DNA from: Paraburkholderia rhynchosiae
GTDB lineage: Bacteria > Pseudomonadota > Gammaproteobacteria > Burkholderiales > Burkholderiaceae
Assembly (NCBI RefSeq): GCF_002879865.1
Contig: NZ_PNXY01000008.1
Span: 1 to 64,000, forward strand
DNA: 64,000 nucleotides
Direction of reading: 5' to 3'
How positions within the stretch are numbered: the first letter of the stretch is position 1; the number at the start of each line of letters is the position of its first letter. The notes beneath the pieces were generated by a model, which made no database searches, was not told where the DNA came from, and worked only from the letters and a program-made list of their open reading frames with translations. Positions 8,490 through 17,015 of this stretch are shown in pieces. Made by a program: the position numbers and the translations under genes.

Positions 8490-9785
8490 ATGACTGATTC
8501 AACGATCGCCCAGCTACGCGGCAGACGCGTCTGGGACTCGCGCGGGCGCCCGACAGTGGAAGTCGAGGTCACGCTGCACGGCGGCGTGAGCGGTCGCGCC
8601 ATTGCCCCCGCGGGCGCTTCGACCGGCAGCGGCGAAGCACTCGACCTGCGCGACGGCGGCGCTGCGTTCGGCGGCCTCGACGTATCCAACGCGTTATCGA
8701 AAGTCAACGGCGAGATTGCGAGTGCGCTCGAAGGCGCCGATGTCCGCGATCAAGCCGCTATCGACGCCCGCCTAGTCGCTCTCGACGGCACACCGAACCG
8801 CAGCCGCCTGGGCGGCAATGCGATCGTCGCGACGTCGATGGCCGTCCTGCACGCCGCGGCTGCGGCAAGCAGGCAGCCGTTATGGCGCTACCTTGCCGGA
8901 GAGCGCACCGTGCGTCTGCCGCTGCCGGAGATTCAGATTTTCGGCGGCGGCGCACACGCGGCGCGGCGCGTCGACGTGCAGGACTTCATGATCATGTGCC
9001 CTGCCGCGAAGAGCTTCACAGAAGCCCTCGAGTGGACGGCGGAGGTGTACCGCGCCGCCGGTTCATTGATGAAGCACGCGGGCAAGCTTCAAGGCGTCGC
9101 GGATGAAGGCGGCTACTGGCCGGCCTTCGACTGCAACGAAGACGCGCTCGACACGCTGGTGCGGGCCATTGCCGAAACAGGTTTGCAACCGGGCAAGCAG
9201 GTCGGCATTTCGCTCGACATCGCAGCATCCGAGTTCGGCCGCAACGGGCACTACACGCTCGCGCTCGATGGCCGCACGCTCGACACCGAGCAGATGATCG
9301 ACATGCTGGGGCGCTGGATCGACACCTACCCGATCCTCTCGATTGAAGATCCACTCGCGGAAGACGACGTGGAAGGCTTCCGACTCTTTGCGAAAGCATA
9401 CGGTTCGCGTTGCCAGATCATCGGCGACGACTTCCTTGTCACGAACGCGGACCGGGTTAGAACCGCGGCATCGGAAGGCACGCTGAACGCAGTTCTCATC
9501 AAGCCGAATCAGGCAGGCACCATCACGGAAGCCTATGCAGCTTTGCAAGCAGGCAAGGCAGCTGGATTCGGCACGATCGTCTCGGCACGATCCGGCGAAA
9601 CGGAAGACGTCACCATCGCGCACTTGTCGGTTGGCTGGGACGCAGGCCAATTCAAGGTCGGTTCGTTCTCACGTTCTGAGCGCATGGCCAAGTGGAACGA
9701 GGTATTGCGAATCGAAGAAGCGCTAGGACGGCAAGCGCAATTCAGCGGATGGTCCGCGCTGCCTTTCATCGAGCGCCCCGTCTGA
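8490..9785 (+). CDS. Enolase paralogue with altered active site
   Basis: A 431-residue protein collinear with bacterial enolase (WDSRGRPTVEVEV, PAGASTGSGEALDLRDG, GNAIVATSMA, VADEGGYWP, SIEDPLAEDD, VLIKPNQAGTITE, RSGETEDVTIAHLSVG). Metal ligands Asp243, Glu286 and Asp313 and catalytic Lys338 and Lys389 are kept, as are His156 and Glu206. Two conserved positions differ. The invariant active-site His of canonical enolase (SHRSGETED) is Ala366 (SARSGETED). The Glu of QEFMI is Asp165 (QDFMI). It is therefore unlikely to be the housekeeping phosphopyruvate hydratase and probably acts on a related substrate. It sits in a cluster with a kinase and a hydroxyacid dehydrogenase. Confidence 0.8.
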   Translation: MTDSTIAQLRGRRVWDSRGRPTVEVEVTLHGGVSGRAIAPAGASTGSGEALDLRDGGAAFGGLDVSNALSKVNGEIASALEGADVRDQAAIDARLVALDGTPNRSRLGGNAIVATSMAVLHAAAAASRQPLWRYLAGERTVRLPLPEIQIFGGGAHAARRVDVQDFMIMCPAAKSFTEALEWTAEVYRAAGSLMKHAGKLQGVADEGGYWPAFDCNEDALDTLVRAIAETGLQPGKQVGISLDIAASEFGRNGHYTLALDGRTLDTEQMIDMLGRWIDTYPILSIEDPLAEDDVEGFRLFAKAYGSRCQIIGDDFLVTNADRVRTAASEGTLNAVLIKPNQAGTITEAYAALQAGKAAGFGTIVSARSGETEDVTIAHLSVGWDAGQFKVGSFSRSERMAKWNEVLRIEEALGRQAQFSGWSALPFIERPV

Positions 9786-9836
9786 ATCGTCATTGTGCCC
9801 GCCGCAAGCCCGCCATCAACAATCGAGAGGTCAATC

Positions 9837-10844
9837 ATGCTGCCTGCAGTCAATCACCGGCCGCCGTTCAATATCACGCGCGCCAGCCATATCGTACTGA
9901 ACGTCGCCGACCTGGCGAAAAGCCGGGAGTTCTACGTCGACATCGTCGGTCTTGTCGTCACCGCGGAAACAGCGGACACGTGCTATTTGCGCGGCCTTTC
10001 AGAAGCGTGTCACCACAGTCTCGTTCTCGTGCAGGCCGATAAAGGCGCAGCCGTCTGCAAGCGGATCGGCTTTCGCGTTTTCCTCGAAGAAGATCTCGAT
10101 CTCGCCTACCAGTTCTTCAGGGACGAAGGGCTTTCCGCCGAATGGGTCGATGTCGCACATCAGGGAAGAACGCTGCACGTCTCAGATCCGTTCGGCACGA
10201 AAATCGAATTGTGCGCGCAAATGGAAACGCGTCCGCGCCTCTATCTCGACCGCAATCTATTCAAGGGCGCACACGCGCAGCGGATCGATCATTTTCAGAT
10301 CTTCTCTCCGGATACCTACGAATCGTGTGCGTTTTATAGCAGGCTTGGATTTCGCAACTCCGAGTATCTCGCGCATGGGGAGCGGCTGCTCGGCGCATTC
10401 ATGTACCGCAAGGGCACCTGCCTCGATCTGGCTATCGTCGAAAACGACGGACCGTGCATGCATCACTTTGCGTACATCGTCCCCGAATCGCACAACATCT
10501 TCACCGCATGCGACCTCGCGGGCATTTACGGTTATGCACACGAAGTAGAACGCGGACCGGGACGCCATGGTCCCGGCGGCATGCTGTTCGTTTATCTGCG
10601 CGACCCGGACGGTCATCGCATCGAGCTGTGCGACGGCCATTACCAGACTATCGACATCGAGATCGAACCCGTTCGCTGGGATGCCGCTTCGCTTAGTACG
10701 AGTGTGCGCTGGGGCCTGCCGGCGGAGCATCGCTGGTACTTCGAGGCGTCGCGCTTCGAAGGCGCGGAACTGCTCGAAACAGCCAACAAACCACGTCCCA
10801 CGACACTCGAAACCTATATTCAGAACCGGCTCGCCAAGAGCTGA
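9837..10844 (+). CDS. Two-domain VOC-family extradiol-type dioxygenase
   Basis: A 335-residue type I extradiol dioxygenase-like protein with two vicinal-oxygen-chelate domains (residues about 15-130 and 148-270). The 2-His-1-carboxylate iron site is visible as His152 (RIDHFQIF), His210 (MHHFAYIV) and Glu263 (GHRIELCDGHY). His244 in GRHGPGG matches the active-site histidine of homoprotocatechuate dioxygenases. It probably cleaves a catechol ring next to the hydroxyls. The FAH-family hydrolase and alcohol dehydrogenase downstream fit a meta-cleavage route. The ATG at 9837 follows GAGAGG; a start at 9795 is possible but lacks a ribosome site. Confidence 0.82.
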   Translation: MLPAVNHRPPFNITRASHIVLNVADLAKSREFYVDIVGLVVTAETADTCYLRGLSEACHHSLVLVQADKGAAVCKRIGFRVFLEEDLDLAYQFFRDEGLSAEWVDVAHQGRTLHVSDPFGTKIELCAQMETRPRLYLDRNLFKGAHAQRIDHFQIFSPDTYESCAFYSRLGFRNSEYLAHGERLLGAFMYRKGTCLDLAIVENDGPCMHHFAYIVPESHNIFTACDLAGIYGYAHEVERGPGRHGPGGMLFVYLRDPDGHRIELCDGHYQTIDIEIEPVRWDAASLSTSVRWGLPAEHRWYFEASRFEGAELLETANKPRPTTLETYIQNRLAKS

Positions 10845-10864
10845 CAAAGCAAGGATTAACCAAC

Positions 10865-11398
10865 ATGGCACGCGTCAACTATCTTCAGCGTTCGGATCTC
10901 GCAGGCGTCGACGACGCCCTTTTCGACCGGCTCGAACGCGAACGCAAGGTACCCACCGCGAACATCTTCCGCGCGCTCGCGCATGCGCCGGATATTCTGG
11001 ACCAGTTCCTATCCTATGCGAACGCGATTCGTGCGTCGTCGATCAGCCCGAAGCTGCGTGAACTCGCCATCCTCACGGTGGGACACTGCACGGGCTCTCA
11101 ATACGAAATTGCGCATCACCAGTCGCATGGGTTAAAGGCGGGCATCAGTCCGGAGCAACTGAAGGCGATTCCCGACTTCGAAACGTCGCCGCTTTTCAAC
11201 GAAGAAGAACGTGCGGTGATGGCAGTCGCAAAAGAGTCGACGCTGAAGGTCGATGTGAGCGACAAAGCCTGGAACCGGCTCGTGCCGTTCCTGAACGACA
11301 AGCAACGCGTCGAACTGGCATTGAACATTGCCTGGTACAACTCGGGTGTGCGCATCATGGGCGCACTCGGAATCGAACTCGAGGAGAACTATCGCTGA
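10865..11398 (+). CDS. Carboxymuconolactone decarboxylase/AhpD-like protein
   Basis: A 177-residue alpha-helical protein. The core reads LRELAILTVGHCTGSQYEIAHH and contains the family's conserved Glu, Cys and His, but only one cysteine, so it is not a thioredoxin-like CxxC AhpD. The family includes gamma-carboxymuconolactone decarboxylase and many clusters' uncharacterised members. It starts 20 bp after the dioxygenase gene with AAGGA ahead of the ATG and probably acts on a ring-cleavage product; this is inference. Confidence 0.75.
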   Translation: MARVNYLQRSDLAGVDDALFDRLERERKVPTANIFRALAHAPDILDQFLSYANAIRASSISPKLRELAILTVGHCTGSQYEIAHHQSHGLKAGISPEQLKAIPDFETSPLFNEEERAVMAVAKESTLKVDVSDKAWNRLVPFLNDKQRVELALNIAWYNSGVRIMGALGIELEENYR

Positions 11399-11482
11399 TC
11401 GCGGTCGAACGGAATGCGTAGTGCTTCCGCAAAAAAGACATGGCGTGCAATGCGGAAGTTTTCAACACAGAAAGAGGAATGT

Positions 11483-12592
11483 ATGGAACGAACGATGGTT
11501 GCAGCGCGGCTGCATGCTCTCCACACCCCGATGACGCTCGATACCATTCCGGTGCCGAAACCGAGACCCACCGATGTGCTCGTTCGGGTCAAGGCATGCG
11601 GAATCGTGCCGAACATGGGCAACGTCATCAACAATTGGCCGACCTGGTTTCCGCATCAGCCGCTGCCGCAATTCCCCGCCATCTTCGGACTGGATCCTGC
11701 CGGGGTGGTCGAAGAGGTCGGCGAAGCGGTACTCAATGTCAAGCCGGGCGATCGCGTCTATGTGAGCCCGCTGCGTTCATGCGGATCGTGCAAGGCTTGC
11801 CGTGCCGGCCGGCGCAGCGAATGCCGCTACTACACGCTGAACGGTTACTTCAGTACGAGCCGCGACGGTCAACGCATCTTCGACCTGTATCCGTATGGCG
11901 GTTTCGGCGAATACATGACGGCTCCGGAGTACGCGATCGTCAATCTTCCTGGCAACATGAGCTTTGAACAGGCCGGCCGCTTCGGGTACATGGGCACGTC
12001 GTACGGCGCGCTGAAAAATGCAGCCGCGGGACCAGGCCAGGTTGGGCTGATAGACGGAATCACGGGCACGCTCGGCGTGGCCGCCACGGTGCTCGGTCTC
12101 GCAATGGGACTGTCGCGCATTCTTGGCACGGGGCGCGACGAAGCGCTGCTCAAACGTGTGAAGGCACTCGCGCCGGACCGCATCGAAGTGATGCAACTCG
12201 GCAAAGGCTCGACGGGCGAATGGGCAAAGTCGCTGACGGGCGGTGAAGGCGCGGACTTCGTGATCAGCGCGCTTGGCGCGAAGGCGCCTGCCACCACCAT
12301 GCTGGACTCGATGAAGGGCGTTCGACGCGGCGGCAAAGTAGTGAATGTGGGCGGCGTTGCGGAAGACCTGCCGATCGACGTGAAGTGGCTGATGGATGAA
12401 CAGGTGCAGATCATCGGATCGAACTGGTTCACGACGGCGCAGGGTCAGGAAATGGCCGACATGGTGAGCACGGGGGCCATCGACATGTCCTATCTCGAGC
12501 ACCGCAGATTTCCGCTGGAGCGCGTCAACGAAGCGATTTCCGGACTCAAGGATCGCGATGGAGGCTTCAGCAACTATGTCGTGCTTCCGTAA
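11483..12592 (+). CDS. Zinc-dependent medium-chain alcohol dehydrogenase
   Basis: A 369-residue MDR-family dehydrogenase, start chosen at the ATG at 11483 after AGAGGA. The structural zinc lobe is complete (CGSCKACRAGRRSEC, near residue 100). The catalytic site keeps the first Cys (VKACGIVPN). The Rossmann region is GLIDGITGTLGVAATVLGL, an unusual form of the usual GxGxxG turn. It is followed 93 bp later by the FAH-family gene. Substrate unknown; oxidation of an alcohol intermediate in the cluster's pathway is the simplest reading. Confidence 0.82.
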   Translation: MERTMVAARLHALHTPMTLDTIPVPKPRPTDVLVRVKACGIVPNMGNVINNWPTWFPHQPLPQFPAIFGLDPAGVVEEVGEAVLNVKPGDRVYVSPLRSCGSCKACRAGRRSECRYYTLNGYFSTSRDGQRIFDLYPYGGFGEYMTAPEYAIVNLPGNMSFEQAGRFGYMGTSYGALKNAAAGPGQVGLIDGITGTLGVAATVLGLAMGLSRILGTGRDEALLKRVKALAPDRIEVMQLGKGSTGEWAKSLTGGEGADFVISALGAKAPATTMLDSMKGVRRGGKVVNVGGVAEDLPIDVKWLMDEQVQIIGSNWFTTAQGQEMADMVSTGAIDMSYLEHRRFPLERVNEAISGLKDRDGGFSNYVVLP

Positions 12593-12685
12593 CTAGCGTC
12601 GAGGCGTGGCCGCGAGCGCAACTGCGTGGCAGTCGCGCTTTCGCGCTCGCGCCGTTCCCGATCATCTTCTTACCCGGTAAAAATC

Positions 12686-13516
12686 ATGAAGGTCGTGCGA
12701 TATTCGGTTGACGGAAGCGAGCAATACGGCATTTCCGGCAGCGACGGAAACATCCAGAGACTGAAGGGCTCGCCGCTTGAAGGACTGCATCCTTCCGGCC
12801 ACGTCGATGCACTCGGCTCTGTTCGCGTGTTGAGCCCGTTCCACCGGCCTCGCGTGTTCGGTCTCGGGTACAACTACCACGCGCATTCTCAGGAAGTCGG
12901 CAAAAACACGCCCACACTTCCAGTGCTGTTTATGAAGCCCAGTACCACGGTGATCGGTTCGGATGAAGCCATCGTCTATCCACCCGACGGAGAAAACATC
13001 CATTTCGAAGGGGAACTGACGGTGATCATCGGCAAGGAAGCGCGCCATGTTTCCGAAATCGATGCACTGAATTATGTGTTCGGCTACACGTGCGGCAACG
13101 ACGTGAGCGACAGGGTATTGCAGCGTCGCGAGAGCGAGTACGGCTGTCTTCTGATGGGTAAAGGCTATGACACGTTTGCGCCGATTGGTCCCGTGGTCGA
13201 GACGGAACTCGATCCGTCGAATCTTCGCATCCTGACTCGCGTGAACGGCGAACTGCGCCAGAACGGCAACACCGCCGACCTCGTATATGACGTGCCCGCG
13301 CTGATCGCCTACCTCAGCAAGTATATGACGCTGCTTCCTGGCGACCACATCATGACGGGGACGCCCGCAGGAGTTGGCCCGATCAGACCAGGCGACACGA
13401 TCGAGGTCGAGATCGAAGGGATCGGGGTGCTTCGCAACCCTGTGGTCACTTCGGTCACTTCGGCCGCTTCAGTGGATGCCGGCCGAGCCAACAACCAGGC
13501 GGCATTGCCACGCTAG
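12686..13516 (+). CDS. Fumarylacetoacetate hydrolase-family protein
   Basis: A 276-residue FAH-domain protein from the ATG at 12686. The metal-binding residues appear as HFEGELTVIIGKEA and GYTCGNDVSDR, and the C-terminal TGTPAGVGPIRPGDTIEVEIEGIG is the family's conserved end. Relatives include 2-hydroxyhepta-2,4-diene-1,7-dioate isomerase and acylpyruvate hydrolases, which act after extradiol ring cleavage. This matches the dioxygenase upstream. Its stop codon overlaps the stop of the convergent oxidoreductase in a CTAG palindrome at 13513-13516. Confidence 0.86.
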   Translation: MKVVRYSVDGSEQYGISGSDGNIQRLKGSPLEGLHPSGHVDALGSVRVLSPFHRPRVFGLGYNYHAHSQEVGKNTPTLPVLFMKPSTTVIGSDEAIVYPPDGENIHFEGELTVIIGKEARHVSEIDALNYVFGYTCGNDVSDRVLQRRESEYGCLLMGKGYDTFAPIGPVVETELDPSNLRILTRVNGELRQNGNTADLVYDVPALIAYLSKYMTLLPGDHIMTGTPAGVGPIRPGDTIEVEIEGIGVLRNPVVTSVTSAASVDAGRANNQAALPR

Positions 13517-14754
13517 CCGAACCGCTCAGGCCGAAACGGCTTTGCATCGACGAAAGGCTGCGAGCCCGTCATCATCTCCGCGAGCAGACGACCGGTCACG
13601 GGGCCGAGCGTCAACCCATGGTGGTTGTGCCCAAACGCAAACCAGAGCCCTTTATGACGCGGCGCGGCTCCAATGACTGGCCGCATGTCGGGCGTGCACG
13701 GGCGCAAGCCGAGCCATGGATTCGCGTCGAGCCGCGCGCCGAGACCAAACGCTGACCTCGCCGTGCGCTCGGCCCGCTCCAGTTGGATGCCCGTGGGCTT
13801 CGCATCGCGCCGGGCGATCTCCACGCCCGTGGTCAGCCGCAGACGCCCTTCCATCGGCGCGACTACGTAGCCCTGCTCCGTGTCGACGAACGGCATCGAC
13901 AGGATCGGTTTCGTGGGCTGGTAATGCATGTGATAGCCGCGCTTCGCGCGCAGCGGAATGCGATAGCCGAGCGGCGCGAATACCTGATCCGACCACGGAC
14001 CCAGCGCCACGACGATTTCTTTTGCGCTGATCCTGCCCGACGATGTCTGCACGCTCCATGCGCCGGCTTCGGCTTTCAACGTGGTCGCCTCTCCCGTCAG
14101 CAGCGTGCCGCCGTCCTGCTCGAAAAGACGCGCGTAACCCTTCGTCAACGCGCCGGGATTCACGATGCTTTTGGGGTCCTGCCAATGCAACGCCCCGCAG
14201 AACCCATCCGCCACACCGGGCTCGTGGGCGGCCAACGCGGCGGCGTCGAGTGGCACGACTCGCAGCCCATATGTCTTCGCCGTCAATTCCGCGGCGGTCG
14301 CATTGCGCGCGAATTCCGCCGGCGTGCGGAACGCCTCCATCCAGCCTTTGCTGACCGCGAGGCTCACGAGACCCGCACGGTCGATCAACACATCATGCTC
14401 GGCGACGCTTTGACGAATCAAAGGCAGCATGTCGCGCGCCGCGCTCATGAGACGCTCGGGCGACGATTCCCACCAGAATCGTGCGAGCCAGCCCGCGAAA
14501 GACGGCAACGCGCGATAGTCCCAGTAGAGATCGGTCGACTGATTGCGCAGATAGCGCAGCAAGGTGCCGACATTGCGCGGAAACGCATACGGCACTACCG
14601 ACGAACACTCGATCAGCCCGGCATTGCCGAAACTGGTTTCTTCGCCGGGAGCACGCCGGTCCAAGAGAGCCACGCGACGTCCGCGATCCTGCAAGTGCAG
14701 CGCAGCCGATACGCCGACAATCCCGGCGCCCAGCACGATTACATCGAAATCCAT
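13513..14754 (-). CDS. FAD-dependent D-amino-acid dehydrogenase-like oxidoreductase
   Basis: A 413-residue DAO-family flavoenzyme. The start at 14754 is preferred because the FAD motif FDVIVLGAGIVGVSAALHL begins at residue 3; a longer frame to 14805 adds 17 residues without family likeness. The C-terminus has GLRPCTPDMRPVIGAAP and LWFAFGHNHHGLTLGPVTGRLLAEMM, standard for DadA-type enzymes. It oxidises amino acids to keto acids, feeding electrons to the respiratory chain. It is upstream-neighboured by an amino-acid binding protein on the same strand, 95 bp away. Other members act on sarcosine, glycine or hydroxyproline. Confidence 0.82.
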   Translation of the reverse strand: MDFDVIVLGAGIVGVSAALHLQDRGRRVALLDRRAPGEETSFGNAGLIECSSVVPYAFPRNVGTLLRYLRNQSTDLYWDYRALPSFAGWLARFWWESSPERLMSAARDMLPLIRQSVAEHDVLIDRAGLVSLAVSKGWMEAFRTPAEFARNATAAELTAKTYGLRVVPLDAAALAAHEPGVADGFCGALHWQDPKSIVNPGALTKGYARLFEQDGGTLLTGEATTLKAEAGAWSVQTSSGRISAKEIVVALGPWSDQVFAPLGYRIPLRAKRGYHMHYQPTKPILSMPFVDTEQGYVVAPMEGRLRLTTGVEIARRDAKPTGIQLERAERTARSAFGLGARLDANPWLGLRPCTPDMRPVIGAAPRHKGLWFAFGHNHHGLTLGPVTGRLLAEMMTGSQPFVDAKPFRPERFG

Positions 14755-14849
14755 AAGCTCGCCCTGCTTACCCTGTTGGGACCGGAAGCATCCGTTCGAC
14801 AACACGCACGGTGCCGGCGCGAATCTGCCCGCACCGGCTCTGCCATGCC

Positions 14850-15647
14850 TTACTTCGCGATGATGTCGCGATTGAAGTACTTCTGCGAAAGCGCGCTGAG
14901 CGTGCCGTCTTTCTTCAGAGCGTCGAGCGCGGCATCGATCTTTCTGGCGAGCGCCTTGTCGCCCTTGCGCAAGCCGAAGCCGGTCCCTTCGCCGAGCGTT
15001 GCGGGATCGCTGAGCGGCTGGCCCGCAATCGCATAGTCGTGACCCACAGGCTTCTTGAGGAAACCGTCCTCAACCGTTTGTGCTTCCTGGACAGCGGCAT
15101 CGAGGCGTCCCGCCACGAGGTCCGAATACACCTGATCCTGATCGGCGTAAGAGACCACCGAGACCCCGGCATTGGCCCAGTGCCCTTTCAGGAAATCTTC
15201 CTGCGACGAACCTTGCAGCACGCCCACGCGTTTGCCCTGCATGCTCTTCACATCTGGCATCAAGCCGGAGCCGCGCCTAGCCACCATCACGATAGGCACC
15301 ACGTAGATGGGGCGCGTGAAGTCGATAGTCTGCTTGCGCTTGCCGGTGATGTTCATGGCTGAATTGATGGCATCGAACTTACGGGCTTGCAACGCGGGAA
15401 TCAGACCGTCGAATGCGTTTTCAACCCACTCGCATTTCACGGCCATCTTTGCGCAGACCGCATTGCCGACATCGACGTCGAAGCCCTGCAACTGGCCCGT
15501 CGGAGACTTGCTTTCGAACGGCGGATACGCCGCCTCGATGCCGAAGCGCAGAGTGTTCTGAGTGTCGGCGCTGACCGAGCCGACGGTACCGACGGAACCG
15601 ACCAATGCAGCGGCGACGAAAAGTGAGAGTTTGAGCTTACGAAGCAT
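14850..15647 (-). CDS. Periplasmic amino-acid-binding protein of an ABC transporter
   Basis: A 265-residue family 3 extracellular solute-binding protein. It has a signal peptide (MLRKLKLSLFVAAALVGSVG, cleavage near VSA/DTQ). The mature part shows LRFGIEAAYPPFESKSPTG, GFDVDVGNAVCAKM and GKRVGVLQGSSQEDFLKG, typical of lysine/arginine/ornithine or polar-amino-acid binders. The permease and ATPase genes are not in the window, so it must work with a transporter encoded elsewhere. With a DadA-like oxidase and an ornithine-cyclodeaminase-like gene alongside, an ornithine- or proline-related amino acid is a fair guess. Confidence 0.86.
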   Translation of the reverse strand: MLRKLKLSLFVAAALVGSVGTVGSVSADTQNTLRFGIEAAYPPFESKSPTGQLQGFDVDVGNAVCAKMAVKCEWVENAFDGLIPALQARKFDAINSAMNITGKRKQTIDFTRPIYVVPIVMVARRGSGLMPDVKSMQGKRVGVLQGSSQEDFLKGHWANAGVSVVSYADQDQVYSDLVAGRLDAAVQEAQTVEDGFLKKPVGHDYAIAGQPLSDPATLGEGTGFGLRKGDKALARKIDAALDALKKDGTLSALSQKYFNRDIIAK

Positions 15648-15855
15648 GATGGTTCCCTGTCTGGTTGGGATCGCGAATCAGTGGCACGAATGACCGTCGC
15701 CTGTGTGCGTTGAGAGGCCGCGTGAGTTGTGAGGAAAAAATCGGGGGGAAACCCGCGAGAAACCCGGGAGAAAGCCGGGGAAAAACCCGCCCTAACGTTC
15801 TCTCTGGAACAACAGTCTATTCTGGACTCAGGCAAAAGCAAGCGATTTTCAAAAT

Positions 15856-15876
15856 AAAAGTCCAGTCTGGACTTTT
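15856..15876. promoter_or_regulatory. 9-bp inverted repeat in the divergent intergenic region
   Basis: AAAAGTCCA, spacer GTC, TGGACTTTT. It lies between the binding-protein gene (minus) and the cyclodeaminase-like gene (plus, 55 bp downstream). A second half-site TCTGGACT occurs near 15820. It is likely an operator for a local regulator. Confidence 0.5.
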
Positions 15877-15930
15877 TGAATTTAGAATGACCATGACGCC
15901 GGACTTGGCAACGTTGTGGAGAGCAGGCAA

Positions 15931-16893
15931 ATGGGCAAAGCAGAAAAGGCATTTCCTCTGATCGTCGACGAGGACACAGTTCGCGAAGCGTTACCTTATC
16001 TCGACGTTCGCGGAGCGTTGACGCAGATGTTCCGCTCACTCGCGACCGATACCGCCGTGCAGCCGCCGCAAACGCTCGCCCTCTTTCCGGGCGGCGCGGG
16101 CGACTTCATCACGTATCTCGGCGCGATGGCTCATGCTCAAGTGTTCGGCGCGAAGTTGTCGCCGTATATCGTGACCGGATCGAAGCCCATCATTACGGCG
16201 TGGACTGCGCTGATGTCGATGCAAAGTGGCCACCCGTTGATGTGGTGCGATGCGGGCTTGCTGACCATCGAGCGCACCGCCGGCACGACCGCGCTCGCCG
16301 TCGACCAACTCGCGCCGCCCGACGCGCGCAAGCTTGCGATCATCGGCGCGGGTGCTGTGGCCCAGGCGCATATCCGCCACCTCGCGGCGCTAAGGCCTTG
16401 GACTTCGATTCTGGTGTTCTCTCGCGATCTGAAGAACGACGAAGCAAAGCGGACGCAAGTCACCGCGCTTGACGAGCGAGTGGCCGTCTCCGCACGGATC
16501 GAAGATTGCGTGGCCAATGCCGATGTCGTGGCCTTGTGCACGTCGTCAGGCACGCCCGTGCTGACGAACGGAATGCTGGACAAACCGGCGCTCATCACGT
16601 CGATCAGCACTAACGTCGCGAACGCTCATGAAGTTCCGCCCGCGTGGATTCCCGACATGAACGTCTACTGCGATTACCGGCAGACGACCCCCGCCAGCGC
16701 GGGCGAGATGAAACTGGCTGCGCAGCAGCATGGCTGGCATCCCCGGAACGTGGCGGGCGATCTAGCTGAACTCGTGTCCGGCGTCGCCAGTAAGCCGTCT
16801 TATGAGAAGCACGCGTTTTTCCGGTCGATTGGGCTTGGCCTCGAAGACGTGGCGATCGCGTTCGAACTTTTCAGGCATTTGACAGCGCATTGA
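15931..16893 (+). CDS. Ornithine cyclodeaminase/mu-crystallin family protein
   Basis: A 320-residue NAD(P)-binding protein from the ATG at 15931; an in-frame GTG at 15916 would add five residues. The Rossmann motif LAIIGAGAVAQAHIRHLAAL lies near residue 135 and is followed by VFSRD, and ALCTSSGTPVL and ITSISTNVANAHEVP are further family blocks. Members deaminate ornithine to proline or reduce cyclic imino acids such as delta1-pyrroline-2-carboxylate. Adjacent to a D-amino-acid dehydrogenase-like gene, an imine reductase role in D-amino-acid or hydroxyproline use is possible. The substrate cannot be read from sequence. Confidence 0.82.
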   Translation: MGKAEKAFPLIVDEDTVREALPYLDVRGALTQMFRSLATDTAVQPPQTLALFPGGAGDFITYLGAMAHAQVFGAKLSPYIVTGSKPIITAWTALMSMQSGHPLMWCDAGLLTIERTAGTTALAVDQLAPPDARKLAIIGAGAVAQAHIRHLAALRPWTSILVFSRDLKNDEAKRTQVTALDERVAVSARIEDCVANADVVALCTSSGTPVLTNGMLDKPALITSISTNVANAHEVPPAWIPDMNVYCDYRQTTPASAGEMKLAAQQHGWHPRNVAGDLAELVSGVASKPSYEKHAFFRSIGLGLEDVAIAFELFRHLTAH

Positions 16894-17015
16894 CGGTCGT
16901 GCTGCGCGAGCGGACGCATATGTCGCTCATGGCAGAATGACGCATAAAACGCGGACCTGGCAGCACTCGACACAACGCGTTTCAGACATTGCGAAACTGG
17001 AACTTACCCATCCCT

